Source: Congeria kusceri
Lineage: Eukaryota > Mollusca > Bivalvia > Myida > Dreissenidae
Assembly: GCA_027627225.1 (NCBI GenBank)
Contig: CM051038.1
Span: forward strand, 40,731,341-40,795,340
Length of the DNA: 64,000 bases
Direction of reading: 5' to 3'
The position numbers were made by a program, and so were the translations under genes. Under the pieces are notes generated by a model, which worked only from the letters and a program-made list of their open reading frames with translations, made no database searches and had not been told where the DNA came from. Below, one piece after another: positions 13,005-24,935 of the stretch. Positions within the stretch are counted from its first letter, which is position 1. Every line of letters begins with the position of its first letter.

Positions 13005-13850
13005 ATTTATATTATTATATGGTGCAAAAATTTTGGGGATATGGTAATAAAATTAACCTGGAAAGAGTCCAACTGAAATATTTAAAATATATCTTAAAAT
13101 TGAAAAGTTCGACTCCAAACTACATGATATATGGTGAAACAGGCATAACAGCACTGTCAATCGATATAGAAGCAAAAGCCTTATCATTCTGGTCAACGTT
13201 ATTTCAAACCAATAATACTCCTGAGAATAAACTTTCGTCATTGATATACAAAATAATATATACGATAGCGATGTCCTTAGACGAAGCTACACTTAAGAAA
13301 CAATATCCCTGGGTTCACTTCATTAAGTCAATTCTAATCAAGTGCGGTCTAAATAATGTATGGATTAACCAAGAAGTCTTTTATACAAAGTGGTTAAAAA
13401 CATGTATTAAACAGGAGCTTACTGATGTTTTAATAAACGAGTGGATTTCCTATATAGAATCCTCTAGCAACAGTGCATTCTATACAATATTTAAATCGAC
13501 GTTTGGGTACGAACAATATTTATCTGACATCTCCAACAAGCACTTATTTGCTCTTATAACATTTAGAACTAGAAACCACAAAATGCCAATTGAGAAGGGT
13601 AATTGGAATAATGTTCCACTAGACAAAAGATGCTGTGCTCATTGTACAAATAAATTAGGTGACTAATTCCATTACTTATTCGAGTGTGTTCTCTTTGACG
13701 CAGACAGAAAAAGACTTATTTAACCATATTTTTACAGACATCCAAACATATACAAATTAGAAAAGCTAATAAATTCACATAATAACCAAACCAAATCAAA
13801 ACTGTATAAATATATTTCTATAATTTTGACAAAGATTGGGTGACAACAAA
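13005..13850 (+). pseudogene. LINE ORF2 C-terminal fragment (second family)
   Basis: The open reading runs from about 12941 to 13666 and gives 241 residues, but the first 20 or so codons are flanking repeat. The protein has the typical LINE C-terminal pattern: an ERVQLKYLKYILKLK helix, the YGETGITAL box (YGELGRY in the other families), and a terminal Cys motif CCAHC. A stop at 13664-13666 cuts it before the expected His/Cys part, and the reading resumes with HYLFEC-like codons in the same register. There is no RT domain because of 5' truncation. It is a dead remnant. Confidence 0.75.
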
Positions 13851-13969
13851 TGATCTGTCTTGCTATGGTTCGATTTATCTACTGCACTAGAACAATACCA
13901 ATTTTGTAAAAATGTAGATCTTTCTGTAAATATATTATATATAATTATGTACCTAAAATTTGCATAGAT

Positions 13970-14730
13970 ATAACAAAACTTGTTAAACAATGAGCTATAC
14001 GCTGATATAATGTATATTGTTGGACTATATTATTAACAATAATGTTAAAATGTTCGTCTCTCTTTTAAAATATATACTTATTTTTGTCTAGATAAAGCAA
14101 GACTTCTTAAACATATCTATGATTTTAAGTAGCGTGCTCTGATATAATGTATATTGATGGACTAAGACATCAACAGTACTGTTAAAATGCTCGTCTCTAT
14201 GATAAAATATATACTTCTATTTGTTTAGATAAAACAATACTTTTAAACCATATATCTATGTTTGTATATAGCATGCGCTTATATAATGAGTATTGTTTAG
14301 CTAATGCATAAAAATAATGTCAAAATGTTCATCTCTTCGTTCAACATATGTACCATACCTGATATTTGTCTAGATAAATGAATACTTTTTAAACTAAACA
14401 TCTATATTTTGTATATAGCGGGCGCCAACATAAATGTACATTGAAAATAATTAACCACCTAAGGCAACAGTATAGTTATAATGTTCGGGCTCTTGTTAAA
14501 AATATACAACTTGTCTAGATAAAACAATATCTCCTAAACCATGTATCTATGTTTGTATACAGCGTGCGGTGACAAAGTGTACATTGTTGAGCTAAGACAT
14601 TAGCAATATTGTTAAAATGTTTGTCCTTCTGTATCCCGTACGTATGTCTTGATGAAACAATACCTTTTAAATAATATATTTTGTATGTTTTGTAAATAAC
14701 GTGTGCTGTTAAAATGTATATTGTTGAGCT
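13970..14730 (+). repeat. Degenerate tandem array of about 140-bp units in LINE 3' UTR
   Basis: The landmark GATATAATGTATATTG or its variants recurs near 13998, 14137, 14276, 14424, 14565 and 14706, spaced 139-148 bp. Each unit also carries GTTAAAATGTTCGTCTC and TTGTCTAGATAAA-like tracts. The unit C copy (47450-48290) has one more unit. Confidence 0.8.
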
Positions 14731-14733
14731 GGA

Positions 14734-14773
14734 CTAACCGAACATAGCTATCGTACGGTATGTTTTCGGTTAG
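14734..14773 (+). other. Short hairpin, CTAACCGAA / TTCGGTTAG
   Basis: A 9-bp inverted repeat extended by CATA/TATG encloses a short loop. It is repeated at about 48303-48342 in unit C and lies in the LINE 3' UTR. The function is unknown. Confidence 0.5.
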
Positions 14774-15742
14774 GTATGTTGCAAAGTTTTAATTGCAAGG
14801 TGTTAGTAAAGTTGACAAAATTATACATATTGGTTTATATTAAATATGATACAGCAATATTAGTTTCTAAGGTCGCCTATTATTTAGTTTCGAATAGGGG
14901 GTCTAATATGGAAAAGTACACCAATTTAACAACAATCATTGAATTAATTTATAATAACTGATGGAAATCTACCCGATATATGTGACTCTCCAGTTACCAG
15001 ATTAGACTGTGTATCTGCACTTATATAACTAGTATATTCTGTTCCTATGTATATTATTGACATTCCTTTATACTGCCAACTATTGTATTGTATTCTTCAT
15101 TTGCCATGTTAAATGGTATGAATGAATACACGGTGCTTGACTTGACTTGACTATTGCAACGGACATTATGAAATACATGTTTCACGACAAATACTTGGAT
15201 GGAAACTCCATGGCAACACAAAGGCGAAACAATGGCTCTCATATCTTGTCGTACGCCATGTCCTTTCGGCGAATCTTCGAAACGGTGAATTTCCCGCCGG
15301 TCTAAAATAACAGCAGAAATAAGACTGTACATAGATTTAATTTGATTATTTTGCTCTTTAAATCTTAAAATTGGACGATTGATATGAAAGTTATATACAG
15401 CTGACCGGTTCATATACTCTCATTATGCTCATTGTATTCCAAATACTTGTCAAGCGAATTTGGCCCAGAATTAAACTTCTTTTTGTGTGTAACATTTTCG
15501 TGTTTTTAATGTCTTACTACATTACATATTAACAATCATCAGGCATATTTCAAGAAATAAAGCCACTTACTACGATAAGCGTCGGTAACACTACCCAGAA
15601 ATCTTTGTTGGGTATCAGGTCACTTCCGGTCGCCTGTTTCCGGAACTTCATGTAGGCGAAGCCGGCCGCTAAGTACATGGACATGCTGACGATAAATCTA
15701 CAACAACAACAGAATGAAGATACATTTGACAACATTAAAATG

Positions 15743-15822
15743 TGTCTGTCTGTCTGTCCGTCCGTCGCTCCGTCTTTCGACGCTACGTCTGTCCGTCTGC
15801 CCGTCCGTCCGTCTGGTATCTG
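15743..15822 (+). repeat. TCTG/TCCG microsatellite, intron 5 of copy A
   Basis: An imperfect (TCTG)n/(TCCG)n tract next to exon 6. It is shared with 49312-49383, and with the longer 26936-27070 in copy B. Confidence 0.75.
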
Positions 15823-16280
15823 AACATACAGCCGATGTTTACAATTTATAACTGAAGGTACAAAACTAAACAACAGATACTCAAATCTACTATACATGCC
15901 GTAATTAACTAGAGCTAGTATAGAAGTTACTAGGTAGGCAGTTAAAGGGACTACCTCTACGAAAAATATGACCTTTAGCACTGTAAATGCTTTTATATTA
16001 CAGAAATTAAGCAATCCAACCAACGGCGTATGAAATACATGGAGTATAAATAATATACAACTTTTTAACATCACCCCGGCATTGACGAAATAACACTCAC
16101 CAAGGCTCGTGGTTCAGTTTGTTTTTCTATTTCCTGACCGATGGTTAGCTTTACTTTTTTATCCGAATTCGACGCACGTTCGATCCCCGACGTGAACACA
16201 TCTTTTTCAGTTGTATAATTGTTATTGTTTTAAGTTCACAAATTAACATTTGATTTTGCTAGTACATATTCTTTATTTTT

Positions 16281-16400
16281 GAAGTTAAGACATTGTATGG
16301 CTGACATGCTGAAGTTAAGACATTGTATGGCTGACATGCTGAAGTTAAGACATTGTATGGCTGACATGCTGAAGTTAAGACATTGTATGGCTGACATGCA
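16281..16400 (+). repeat. 30-bp tandem repeat, four units
   Basis: The unit begins GAAGTTAAGACATTGTATGG and ends CTGACATGCT; four near-perfect copies lie in intron 5 of copy A. The equivalent place in copies B (about 28142) and C (about 49847) has a single unit, so this is a recent local expansion in A. Confidence 0.92.
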
Positions 16401-17091
16401 TTTTAACTATAAAATTTGCATATGTGCACAAGTCCCCGATAAGCTTTTATTTGAAAGTACACCGCGATTTTACTTACATTATCAACAAGACTGTTCCGAC
16501 ACTGATGCCCCCAGTCGATTTGGTACTTGAGCCATGGCAACCAGTCTTTGGCCCGGAAGCAGAACACTTCCCTGGGCATGCGCAGATGGTGGTTAATGTC
16601 ATTGCCTGTGTAAACAATGAACTTTGAATAAACAAGTTTAAAGTAACATGGAACGCAACGTGTTTTTAAATTGTGCACTAAATTTGCACCAGATCTGCTT
16701 TAATTAATATATATTATACATATCTCTTACACGGATTCGACATGATGAATATTATTAGTCTGTCAAACGGGTGTCATTAAAAATATGTGGTGTACCGTAT
16801 ATTTAACAGGTCTTTGAAACGGATATTACGTATCAGACATATTTACAGGTATTTTAAACGATGGAGTTGCATTCAGATTGCTTTAAATTGATTAGATATA
16901 GAACACAATAGTATAGACGTCTCGTCTAAAGGTGAATAGAGAGATCGGAAGATTTAGGGAGACTTACGAACTGCCCAGCACCCTGTTCTGCATTGGGCAC
17001 GAACCGGGGGTCACAGGCCGTCGGGTCACAGATCAGATTCACTGTCGTCAGTCTGGGGAGTTAAAAGGAGATTTAAAGTGATAAGCACAAA

Positions 17092-17175
17092 CATCATCAT
17101 GATCATTATGATCATGATGATGATGATGATCATCATCATCATCATCATCATCATCATTATCGTTATCATCAACAA
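17092..17175. repeat. Self-complementary (GAT)n(ATC)n microsatellite, intron 3 of copy A
   Basis: ATCATGATCATTATGATCAT is followed by GAT repeats and then ATC repeats, so the tract can fold on itself. Copy C is similar at about 50567-50650; copy B has only the ATC half (28885-28925). Confidence 0.85.
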
Positions 17176-17643
17176 CAACATCAACATCATCATTCAGCAT
17201 TTATCCTAAGACACCATTGCTCAACTATTTATACCGTCACAATGGTAAGTACAACGTCAAGTAAGTCATTTCCGTTTTTAAAATAGAAAGCACAAACGAT
17301 CGTTTGCCTATAAGCATCCAGCAGTGGCGGTCTTACTTAAGCACACCGTGACCGGCAGTGTAGGTGACGATGACGTTGCCGCTGTCGCCATCGTACTGGA
17401 AGGCCGCCTTCCCGGAGTCGCCGATCTGCTGCGATTGCTCCGTGCTCTTATCCAGGACACACGCCTGTCAATTTATAAGGGGGTGAATTTCAGTACCAAT
17501 TTGTATGTTCCTATTTTAAAGGTGCCATTTCACATTTGTGGCTATGAAAAATGATTCTTTGAAACTTTCCTACCTTCTAGGCACACCTTAGTATTTTTTT
17601 ACAGCCTGACCCGTAACTCAAAATATCTGTAGATACAGTATAT

Positions 17644-17890
17644 GAGGGGCGTCGTGGGAAAACCGGTCTTAATGCATGTGCATTAAGTATCGTCCCGGAT
17701 TAGCCTGCGCAGTCCGCACAGGCTAATACTGGACGGCGCTTACCGCTTTTATGGTATTTTCTGTTTCAAGAAAGTCTCTTCTAAACATAAATCCACTGTA
17801 GGCGGAAAGTGCCATCCCGGACTGCAGAGGCTAATCCGGGACGACACTTTACGCACATGCATTAAGCCCGGGTTTCCAACGACGCGCCTC
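17644..17890 (+). mobile_element. GC-rich palindromic MITE (intron 2, copy A)
   Basis: The ends GAGGGGCGTCGT and ACGACGCGCCTC are inverted. Internally, CCCGGATTAGCCTG and its inverse flank TGCATGTG / CACATGCATTAA arms. It is about 247 bp with no ORF. It is shared at orthologous intron positions with copies B and C. I recognise the family as a common bivalve repeat, but I could not search for it. Confidence 0.8.
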
Positions 17891-18302
17891 GTATATGATC
17901 CACATTACTTCTCCATCAACAAATATGACCTTTCGAAAAATATAAAGCGTTCAGTGTCATTGATTGATTCAACACAAATAACATCCAAAATGCAAGAAAA
18001 CTTAATAGTTTGCAACTTTAAGAAGCTACACTTATTGATAATTCTACCAAGTTTCATGCCTAATTAGTAAATTTGCATTTTCAATAACAATGACTGGGAT
18101 ACTGTTGAAGCCTACTTCAGAAACTACAAGAGGATGTCAGATTACAAAGACGAAAGACACGGGACACAAGTCATAACGGGCCATTGGCAATCCCGGATAC
18201 TAACCGTCGCGTCGTGGCACTCGACTTCCGAGAAGGAGCCGCACGGGTTGTACAAGTAGTAGTACCCATCGTCCGACTCTAAAACGTCCTTGAACCTGCA
18301 AT

Positions 18303-18600
18303 AAATTGATTGGTTGACTGATTATTTGATTGAAAGATTAAGTGACTATATGATTGATTGATTGGCTAATTGAGTGACTGATTGATTGGATGATTGATTG
18401 ATTGACTGACCGACTGAATGGATTGACTGAATGACTGAAGAACTAACTGATTGACTCACGGAAGGACGGCGGACTGACTGACTGACTGACGGACGCATTT
18501 TGGAGGTTGATTGATTGATTGATTGGTTGACATACTGACTTTCAGACTGACTGACTGAGTAACTGAATTACTGAATGACTGATTGAATGACTGACTGACA
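18303..18600. repeat. TGAT/TGAC tetranucleotide array, intron 1 of copy A
   Basis: Imperfect TGAT, TGAC and TGAA repeats start beside exon 2. Matching arrays lie at 31292-31640 and 51790-52130. The Gln/Ser-rich ORFs here are repeat artefacts. Confidence 0.85.
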
Positions 18601-19763
18601 TACTTTAGCGATCTATCACACAAATGAGTATGCAGACATTCATACAAATAGGTAAACATAATATGATTCTATTTGTAATACCATTAATAGTAAAAAATTA
18701 TTCCAAAAGCTTTGCTTCTACCAGTAAAGCCATTTAATTTTACTTATTCCGCCATCTCTAACGACAGTGTTTGAAAATGAAGAGAAAAAACAACAACAGC
18801 AGAAATCAATACACAACCACAAAGACAGAAACAACAACAAACGAACAACGAAAACAAAAACAAATAAACTAAATGACCCGTAGTATCAAAGCTCATTACT
18901 AAAAACTCAAGTTCTTAAATTTATAAAATTCCTAAAGCCTGTGGCTGCTTCATGTAAATGTTGTTTTTTTCATGAAAATGTTTTACACAGTAAAAATGTT
19001 GTTTAGATGCTTAATTTTGTATCTTTTTGCATAAGAAAATCATTTGATATAACATAGAAAATATTATATGAATTTTTAACTTACATTAACATACATCTTA
19101 GGTTGAGATACCCATTAGGAGCTTTGTGAATACCAGCCCCGAATACTAGTCTTATTAATTTATAACAAACGAAAGTATGTTACTTCGGCTGGTCACCGGA
19201 GGCACCAAGACTAGTGAGGTCAACGTCACCACTTCCGTCGCTCATTGAGCAGGAGCACTGCGTCTGCATCTGGCAGTCCTTGTCCAGCGGAGGTTGTGCT
19301 GTCGCCGACGAGAGCGTTGCTATGGTGATGACAAAAAGAACCACGTAGCTCTCGCGATATTGGTTTTCATGTTTACCAGTATCAGATCTGCTTCGTTTTT
19401 AAATATGCTAAACTCTTTCACATTTATCTTCTCCAATGAATATACACTAGTGATCAAGTTGCTATGTTGTTTCAATATTTTCCTTTTTCCTATTATATTT
19501 ACATGTCAATAAAAACACCTCCACGTGGAATTTCTTTCTTTCATTGATACATTACACGTCCTTTAATGAATTTTATTTTATTAACTTAAACGTTCGTTAT
19601 TAAACGTTCGTGATTAATTGTCACAGTTTAAAAAGTAGCTGTACCAAATTTCGAAGCCTATCACATGACTATCACAAACTAGCCAACATTATCAACTGCC
19701 GTATCTGCATTTGTAAATTCATTTCATGCGATAATACCTGATAAACAGTAACAGTTGTTTTAA

Positions 19764-20369
19764 AGGGACGTTTTCACAGATTTTCGTAACTTAGAAAATG
19801 TCATTAAATGTCTTAACTGCAAAAACGAAAACATCTGGAATAAGAGTAAAACAAATATAATATAAAGAAAAAAGGGTAAATTTAACAAGATGCCTTTACC
19901 GGGACTCGAACCCAAGACCATCGGGATCAAAAATCTCATACTCTAATTACTCGGCCATTCGGACTTATTGTTAGGAGCGTATTTTAACGCTATGTAAGTG
20001 ATACACGTGTTTCCCAAAATGCCAACGCTCTATAATTGTTATGATTATCCATAAACGAAACGATATTTCCAATATTGTTTTTAAAGTCATGAGTATTACT
20101 TCGCTGTTTGTATATTTCACCATATTAATAAACCTCCGCACGATTAATATTTTGCTTCCTCTTTATTCCGCTAACAATTACAGCAATCTTAACCAGAAGT
20201 ATTTTATGTTTATAAATTTATTATTGAAGGCTATAAGTTTTTTGTAAGCTTTATTGCTGAAATAAATGTTGTTGTTGTTGTGGTATAGAATGCATAATAT
20301 CTTTTTAGAATACAGTATATGACACAATTTTTGAATATTGTCAATTTGCTAATCTGTAAACACGTCCCT
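19764..20369. mobile_element. TTAA-flanked MITE-like element, second family, upstream of copy A
   Basis: It is flanked by TTAA on both sides, with inverted ends AGGGACGTTTTCACAGATT and AATCTGTAAACACGTCCCT. A tRNA-like block lies on the minus strand at about 19891-19972. This intact copy is the uninterrupted reference for two insertions: the 3.76-kb element in B and the LTR retrotransposon in C. Confidence 0.75.
19891..19972 (-). repeat. tRNA-like block (Ser/Leu-type) inside MITE
   Basis: On the minus strand, TGGCCGAGTAAT (A-box type, 19946-19957) precedes a perfect B box GGTTCGAGTCC (19902-19912). This resembles a Ser/Leu tRNA front half but has no convincing full cloverleaf. The same block occurs at about 33030-33110 and 63488-63568, always inside the same MITE. 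Confidence 0.6.
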
Positions 20370-20529
20370 TTAAAATGACTGTGTGTACGAAAAAGTCATC
20401 TCCTTTAGCAATGTAAATGTTATTTTGTGTTATAGAAATGAGTAATACAAAGGCATATACATTCAATAGAATTTGAATAATATACTAGTATACGTTATAA
20501 GATTTTGAATGAAATGGTAATTGTCAGCG

Positions 20530-21165
20530 CTATAACCGAAAGCGCGAATGATTAAAGGAATGTTTTGATTTTCGACATTGATATTTATAGTCTTTTTTCG
20601 CATTATATAATATCACTCTGTCTGCGTCCGATAGCGTGTTGTTAAATTGTCTAACGGATTGTTTATATACGGTTTATTTACGTTTACATTCGTCATCAAA
20701 CCAATCTTTTGAGTTGTTCTCCTCATGAAAACGTACATTTTGTTTTACAGAGCTTTTTTCAAAATCTTTATTTCCGTAAGCACATAAAAAGTTCGTAAAT
20801 ATCGACGTGAGACAATTCACATCTCCATTCCCGTTGATTTCAACATTTACATCATTTATTAGAGTATCTAAATTATTTGTTATGTCGCTCACAAACGAGT
20901 CTTTATGTTTTGAATCAAATTTATAATACCGCGATTTACAATTTCCAGTGGCGTTCCGGCACATAGTATTTATTTTAAACGAAAAGGAGAGTGGCGCGTG
21001 ATTTGAAAAAGTAGTGAAATCCCCAACAGTGAAATTGGCAAGCAGATCAAAATTATTACGATGTGTCAACAAATTATCTACCACATTAGTACCGTTATGA
21101 GTCATGCAAGTTAAGTTAATCCCGTCGCCTGGCCATCGACCGTTAACTATCAGCTGATTTGTCGC
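20530..21165 (-). pseudogene. LINE endonuclease C-terminal fragment
   Basis: The minus-strand reading gives LLIVNGR-like, then MTHNGTNVVDNLLTHR and FSNHAPLSFSF. This is the end of a LINE apurinic-type endonuclease (the SNHAPL block matches the SDHAPL motif) followed by the linker (DWFDDECKRK). The N-terminal residues of the open frame beyond about 21165 are MITE sequence, not protein. No RT follows. The fragment lies between two partial copies of the same MITE half (19970-20520 and 21165-21552). Confidence 0.65.
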
Positions 21166-21552
21166 TTTAACGCTATGTAAGTGATACACGTGTTTTCCAA
21201 AATGCCAACGCTTTATAATTTTAATGATTATCCATAAACGAAACGATATTTCCAATATTTTTTTAAAGTCATGAGTATTATTTCGCTGGTTTGTATATTT
21301 CACCATATTAATAAACCTCCGCACGATAAATATTTTGCTTCCTCTTTATTCCGCTAACAATTACAGCAATCTTGACCAGAAGTATTTGATGTTTATATAT
21401 TTATTATTGAAGGCTAGAAGTTTTTTATAAGCTTAATTGCTGAATTAATTGTTGTTGTTGTTGTGGTATAGAATGCATACTGTCTTTTTAGAATACAGTA
21501 TATGACACAATTTTTGAATATTGTAAATTTGCTAATCTGTAAACACATCCCT
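21165..21552. mobile_element. Partial second-family MITE (right half)
   Basis: It repeats the right half of the 19764-20369 element, from AACGCTATGTAAGTGATACAC to the end CACATCCCT followed by TTAA. The left half is missing and is replaced by the LINE fragment. Confidence 0.65.
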
Positions 21553-23770
21553 TTAAAATGACTGTGTGTACGAAAAAGTCATCTCCTTTAGCAATGTAAA
21601 TGTTATTTTGTGTTATAGAAATGAGTAATACAAAGGCATATACATTCCATAAAATATCAATAAAATACACTAGTCTACGTTATAAGATTTTGAATGAAAT
21701 GGTAATTGACAGCGCTATAACCATATGCGCTATTCTGACGAGTGAGAATATATGTACAATTATGGTGATACATGTACAAGATACTCATAAATCTGACGTC
21801 AAAATGTAAACTAGAAAAGGGTCAAACAAACACGACCTAACTTATACACTGATTTTTTTCTCAGAATCCGTAAACTCTTCCCATTATATGTTCATTATTC
21901 TACCGTTCGTTTTATGCTATTATTAATACCTAAATATCACCCCCTTGGGACCCTTTTCGCAGACAATCCCTTTAAAAAATCCAAACGCTGACAGCGTAGA
22001 AAGACTGTTGGCGATAAAACAAACTAAAAGCATGTGAATTATGAGCGCAATTTGTGCTTAAAAGGAAACATTTGTTTGAACGAAGTTCAATTTCCCACCT
22101 TTAAACTGTATAACGTGGCTTCTTATTCAATGGTGTACGACATCGTAATAAAAAATAAGTTGTAAGTAACGAACACATAATTTTTCCGAGCAATTAACAA
22201 GTCAATCTGCAACGGACCAGAATAACCGATGAAGCGTAGTAGTTAGGAGAACCGATTGTTAGTGCTTTGTAGCCTACTGAGTAAAACGTAATTTATACGA
22301 TGCAATATCTCGATTTTCCATACTACAGTTGTAAATAAATAAATTACAGTAATGTGTTGTCAAAATATTCAGAATGAAAATCGGTAATAAGAAAAACACA
22401 TTTGCATCGTTTCAAAAATAACCGACGTAGCGCATTAATTTGGTGTTCTTATCCCCGGACACTCAGGTGAATATTTCGGTTACATAAAAGTAAATAGCGA
22501 AAGTTGGGGGAGTCATTAGTTTAAAGTTACATCTTTAATAAATTGACTTTTTAGAAACTGTAATTGTAATAAATCACATGATATACACATTATAATACAT
22601 ATTACATACATTATCTGAAATAATTAAAATGTAAGAAAATTTAGGTGTGAAAATTTGCTGTTTTGAAGAAGGACTCTGGTTTCGATTTACTGACTAATAG
22701 CCTGCAAACAAAAGAAGTAGTTTTGCGCGATACCTGTTTTTGAAATTACCCTCTTAAAAGACCGTTGGCTACCGCCAACATTTTAACAATTTAGCCATCA
22801 ACACTGAAATGGTAAATAAAACAATAATAGAGGAATAATTTAAAGTAACGTGGACACGTGAATACCAATGATAGTTTTTTACTGTCTGTCTGATAGGCTT
22901 CATTGTGCTATTAGTGAATGTTAAGATAATAAAAATAAACAAATAAAATATCAAACGAATGTTTTATCGAATGTTTCATGATGAACAAAGAATCATAATT
23001 ATGCTTGTCTATGATAAATAGCTATAACAAAAAAAGTTAATGTGTCACTCTCTGCATAGGTTTATCGTGCATTATTAATAAATAAAAGCAATTTGTTTAC
23101 AGATTTTCGTATTTTTTGAATAATGCCATTTAATGTTTTAACTGAAAAAAGGACACAATACTGCCAACATAATTCGTTGTCAGAAGTGATATTTCGCGTA
23201 ATTATATATATTGTGTTTTTCTTTTTGGGATCAATAACACAAATGTTGAAAACTGTGGATTTGCCAATATGTGAACAGGCTCCTTTAATCGTTAGTACAC
23301 CCAAATATATTATGAAGTTATTTTCACAAACGGATTCGTTAACAATGATTACATTTACCAAAATTAAAACCTTATTCATATCACATGTTTAAGTTATTTA
23401 GAACATAATTATAAAAGTATTTTATGTATTTTTGTGACTGCGAACTGTGCTATATGTGTGTATGTGAAAGTATATGTGTCATATATGTGGGCTTTAATGT
23501 TTGTACATGTAATTGTATGTAAGTTGGATAGTAATTGCGTTTGTATGAGTTGTTATTTGTAATGTATGCGTAAAGTTATATATGTAATTTTGTATAATAA
23601 AGGGCTTCAAACTAAAAAAACGAACAATATGTGTGTTGTCATGCAAAAGTTTAAAAGTTTTTCTATACATTTCAAAGTTACATGCGTACCAGAAGGTGAA
23701 TTTCCATCTCGTGTTTCTTGGCCGCTGCTGTGAAATCCTTTTACATTAACAAAATTTAGAACGAAGGAAT
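21553..23770. other. Right end of unit A, non-coding; duplicated at 37.25-39.03 kb
   Basis: The stretch from about 22130 to 23770 matches 37290-39030 in unit B. ORFs seen in one copy are broken in the other (for example 23062-23379 versus the region near 38340), so I see no conserved coding. The AATAAAGGGCTTC tract (about 23597) could be a transcript end. Confidence 0.5.
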
Positions 23771-24104
23771 TGTTTAAATTTTGTGCTCTAACTTTTAACT
23801 TGCATATTTGCTCGAATTGTCATAATCCTTTATATCATATACTTTTTGTACATGAATTTTCGCGCTTTTGTACATTTCGAAATGTATATGTATGATGATA
23901 TGGTTTGATAATAAAATATCAAAACACGCCTCCATCATTTTGTGTATGTATGTATTTTCGAAGTGTATGAGGTTCTTCCGCGCCGAAGTTGCATTATATG
24001 AGGACCCGGGGTGTGTCCCTGTACCCCTGCCTAATGTATTTTTAGACTCATCTAAAGTTGGGACGAATTTTGAATGATAGCTGCAATTTCCAGCTCTTTA
24101 TATT

Positions 24105-24290
24105 TTTTTATTGAACTAGTTTTAATTTTGGTGTGGTCTTGTGCTGTGGGTGGGGAATCGGGGGTACCCGGAGGAAACCCCACCTGTCCGGTATGGTGAC
24201 CGCCAACCAAACTCGCTTGCCCCGAGTGAGGACCGAACCCGGGAAGCCTGGTGAGAAGCGAGTGTACCAACCACTGCGCTAGCCGGACAG
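24105..24290 (-). mobile_element. tRNA-derived SINE
   Basis: The minus-strand head GCTGTCCGGCTAGCGCAGTG carries a perfect A box (TAGCGCAGTGG, 24271-24281) and a B box (GGTTCGGTCC, 24230-24239). A conserved body containing GGTTTCCTCCGGGTACCC, then CACAGCACAAGACCAC, follows. The layout is that of a head-plus-core SINE; a sister copy is at 39304-39488. Confidence 0.8.
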
Positions 24291-24722
24291 CTTCACCATT
24301 AAAAAGACTTATTTCTTGAAATATGAATCGACATTAATGGCTTACGTTTTATTCCGGATTTGTAAACATATTTTCATATGTTGATACGTTGAACAGCTAA
24401 TTATAAGTAATAGCCCAAGTCAGTGAATGAGTGAAATGTTATGATTTATTCTTCCATTGCATTTGTTGTCCACCGAATACAGTACAGAGAGAATGTGCTT
24501 GATATAATTCCATACGCGTATTATAACAGGCTTGGTTCAATTATTTGCTTTTGTCCTGCGAAGGTCCTGTTTAATGGGAGTTAATTTTGTACCTTGTACA
24601 CGATTTAAAGATTCAATGCCCCGAAGTTATTTAGTTAAGCTTAATAATTGTATTCGGAACCAATGGCCAATACCAACGTGTTTACCAGAGTATAAAATGT
24701 TCAGTTTTAGCAGTAAATGAAC

Positions 24723-24781
24723 TGAGACGTTGCGTGAGAAATCCGGGTTTAATGCATGTGCGTTAAGTGTCGTCCCGGATT
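24723..24781 (+). repeat. Fragment of the GC-rich palindromic MITE
   Basis: Only the first 60 or so bases remain, including TTTAATGCATGTGCGTTAAG, fused to the tract that begins GAATATTCGCACTATTT. Confidence 0.6.
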
Positions 24782-24935
24782 AAGAATATTCGCACTATTT
24801 CCATGTATCATTCCAACGAATCTCAACTCATTAACACATCAACAGACGTTTCTATAAATACCTCTCATACTTTTTAATTTTTATTTTACATTATTGCACA
24901 CGAATATCACGTGATTAATCTTTAAACTGAGTATT

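Larger units (their letters stand above)
13000..15150 (+). mobile_element. 5'-truncated LINE of a second family, repeat-rich 3' UTR (unit A)
   Basis: It begins inside ORF2 near 13000 and ends with three TTGAC-type repeats at 15135-15150, directly beside TATTGCAACGG, which is the sequence that follows in unit B without the element. Unit B (about 25915) shows the uninterrupted site. A copy lies at 46330-48720 in unit C. The 3' UTR holds an array of about 140-bp repeats. Confidence 0.75.
15239..19370 (-). pseudogene. MRH-domain sorting-receptor-like gene, copy A (frameshift in exon 1)
   Basis: Seven exons on the minus strand, all with GT-AG introns and matching phases: 19184-19370, 18205-18295, 17337-17464, 16968-17052, 16478-16605, 15571-15697, 15239-15301. 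Exons 2-7 are open and encode the MRH-type lumenal domain (SF-x5-C, LICDPTACDPRFVP, ICACPGKC), a transmembrane helix (around MYLAAGFAYM), the family block IPNKDFWVVLP, and a tail ending YDKI. Exon 1 lacks one base relative to copies B and C in the run ACAAAAAG (about 19331-19338; the other copies read ACGAAAAAG or ACGAAAGAG). This shifts the signal peptide into a stop after about 16 codons. No in-frame upstream ATG repairs it. The position of the ligand-binding Arg is Lys, split across exons 3 and 4. It is either a recent pseudogene or an assembly base error. Confidence 0.8.

Noticed and set aside
15550..16074. 174-aa ORF in copy A (and 49118-49642 in C)
   Set aside because: Only 127 bp of it is exon 6; the rest is intron and microsatellite read-through.
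16105..16200. tRNA gene or SINE around CACGTTCGATCCCC (also near 27970-28065 and 49670-49770)
   Set aside because: The B-box-like stretch is clear, but no adequate A box or fold was found; too weak to annotate.
20674..21324. 216-aa ORF as a single new protein
   Set aside because: The N-terminal 50 or so residues are MITE sequence; only the rest matches a LINE endonuclease.
23062..23379. 105-aa ORF near the right end of unit A
   Set aside because: The homologous place in unit B has indels that destroy the frame, and the start is in a MITE-like tract.
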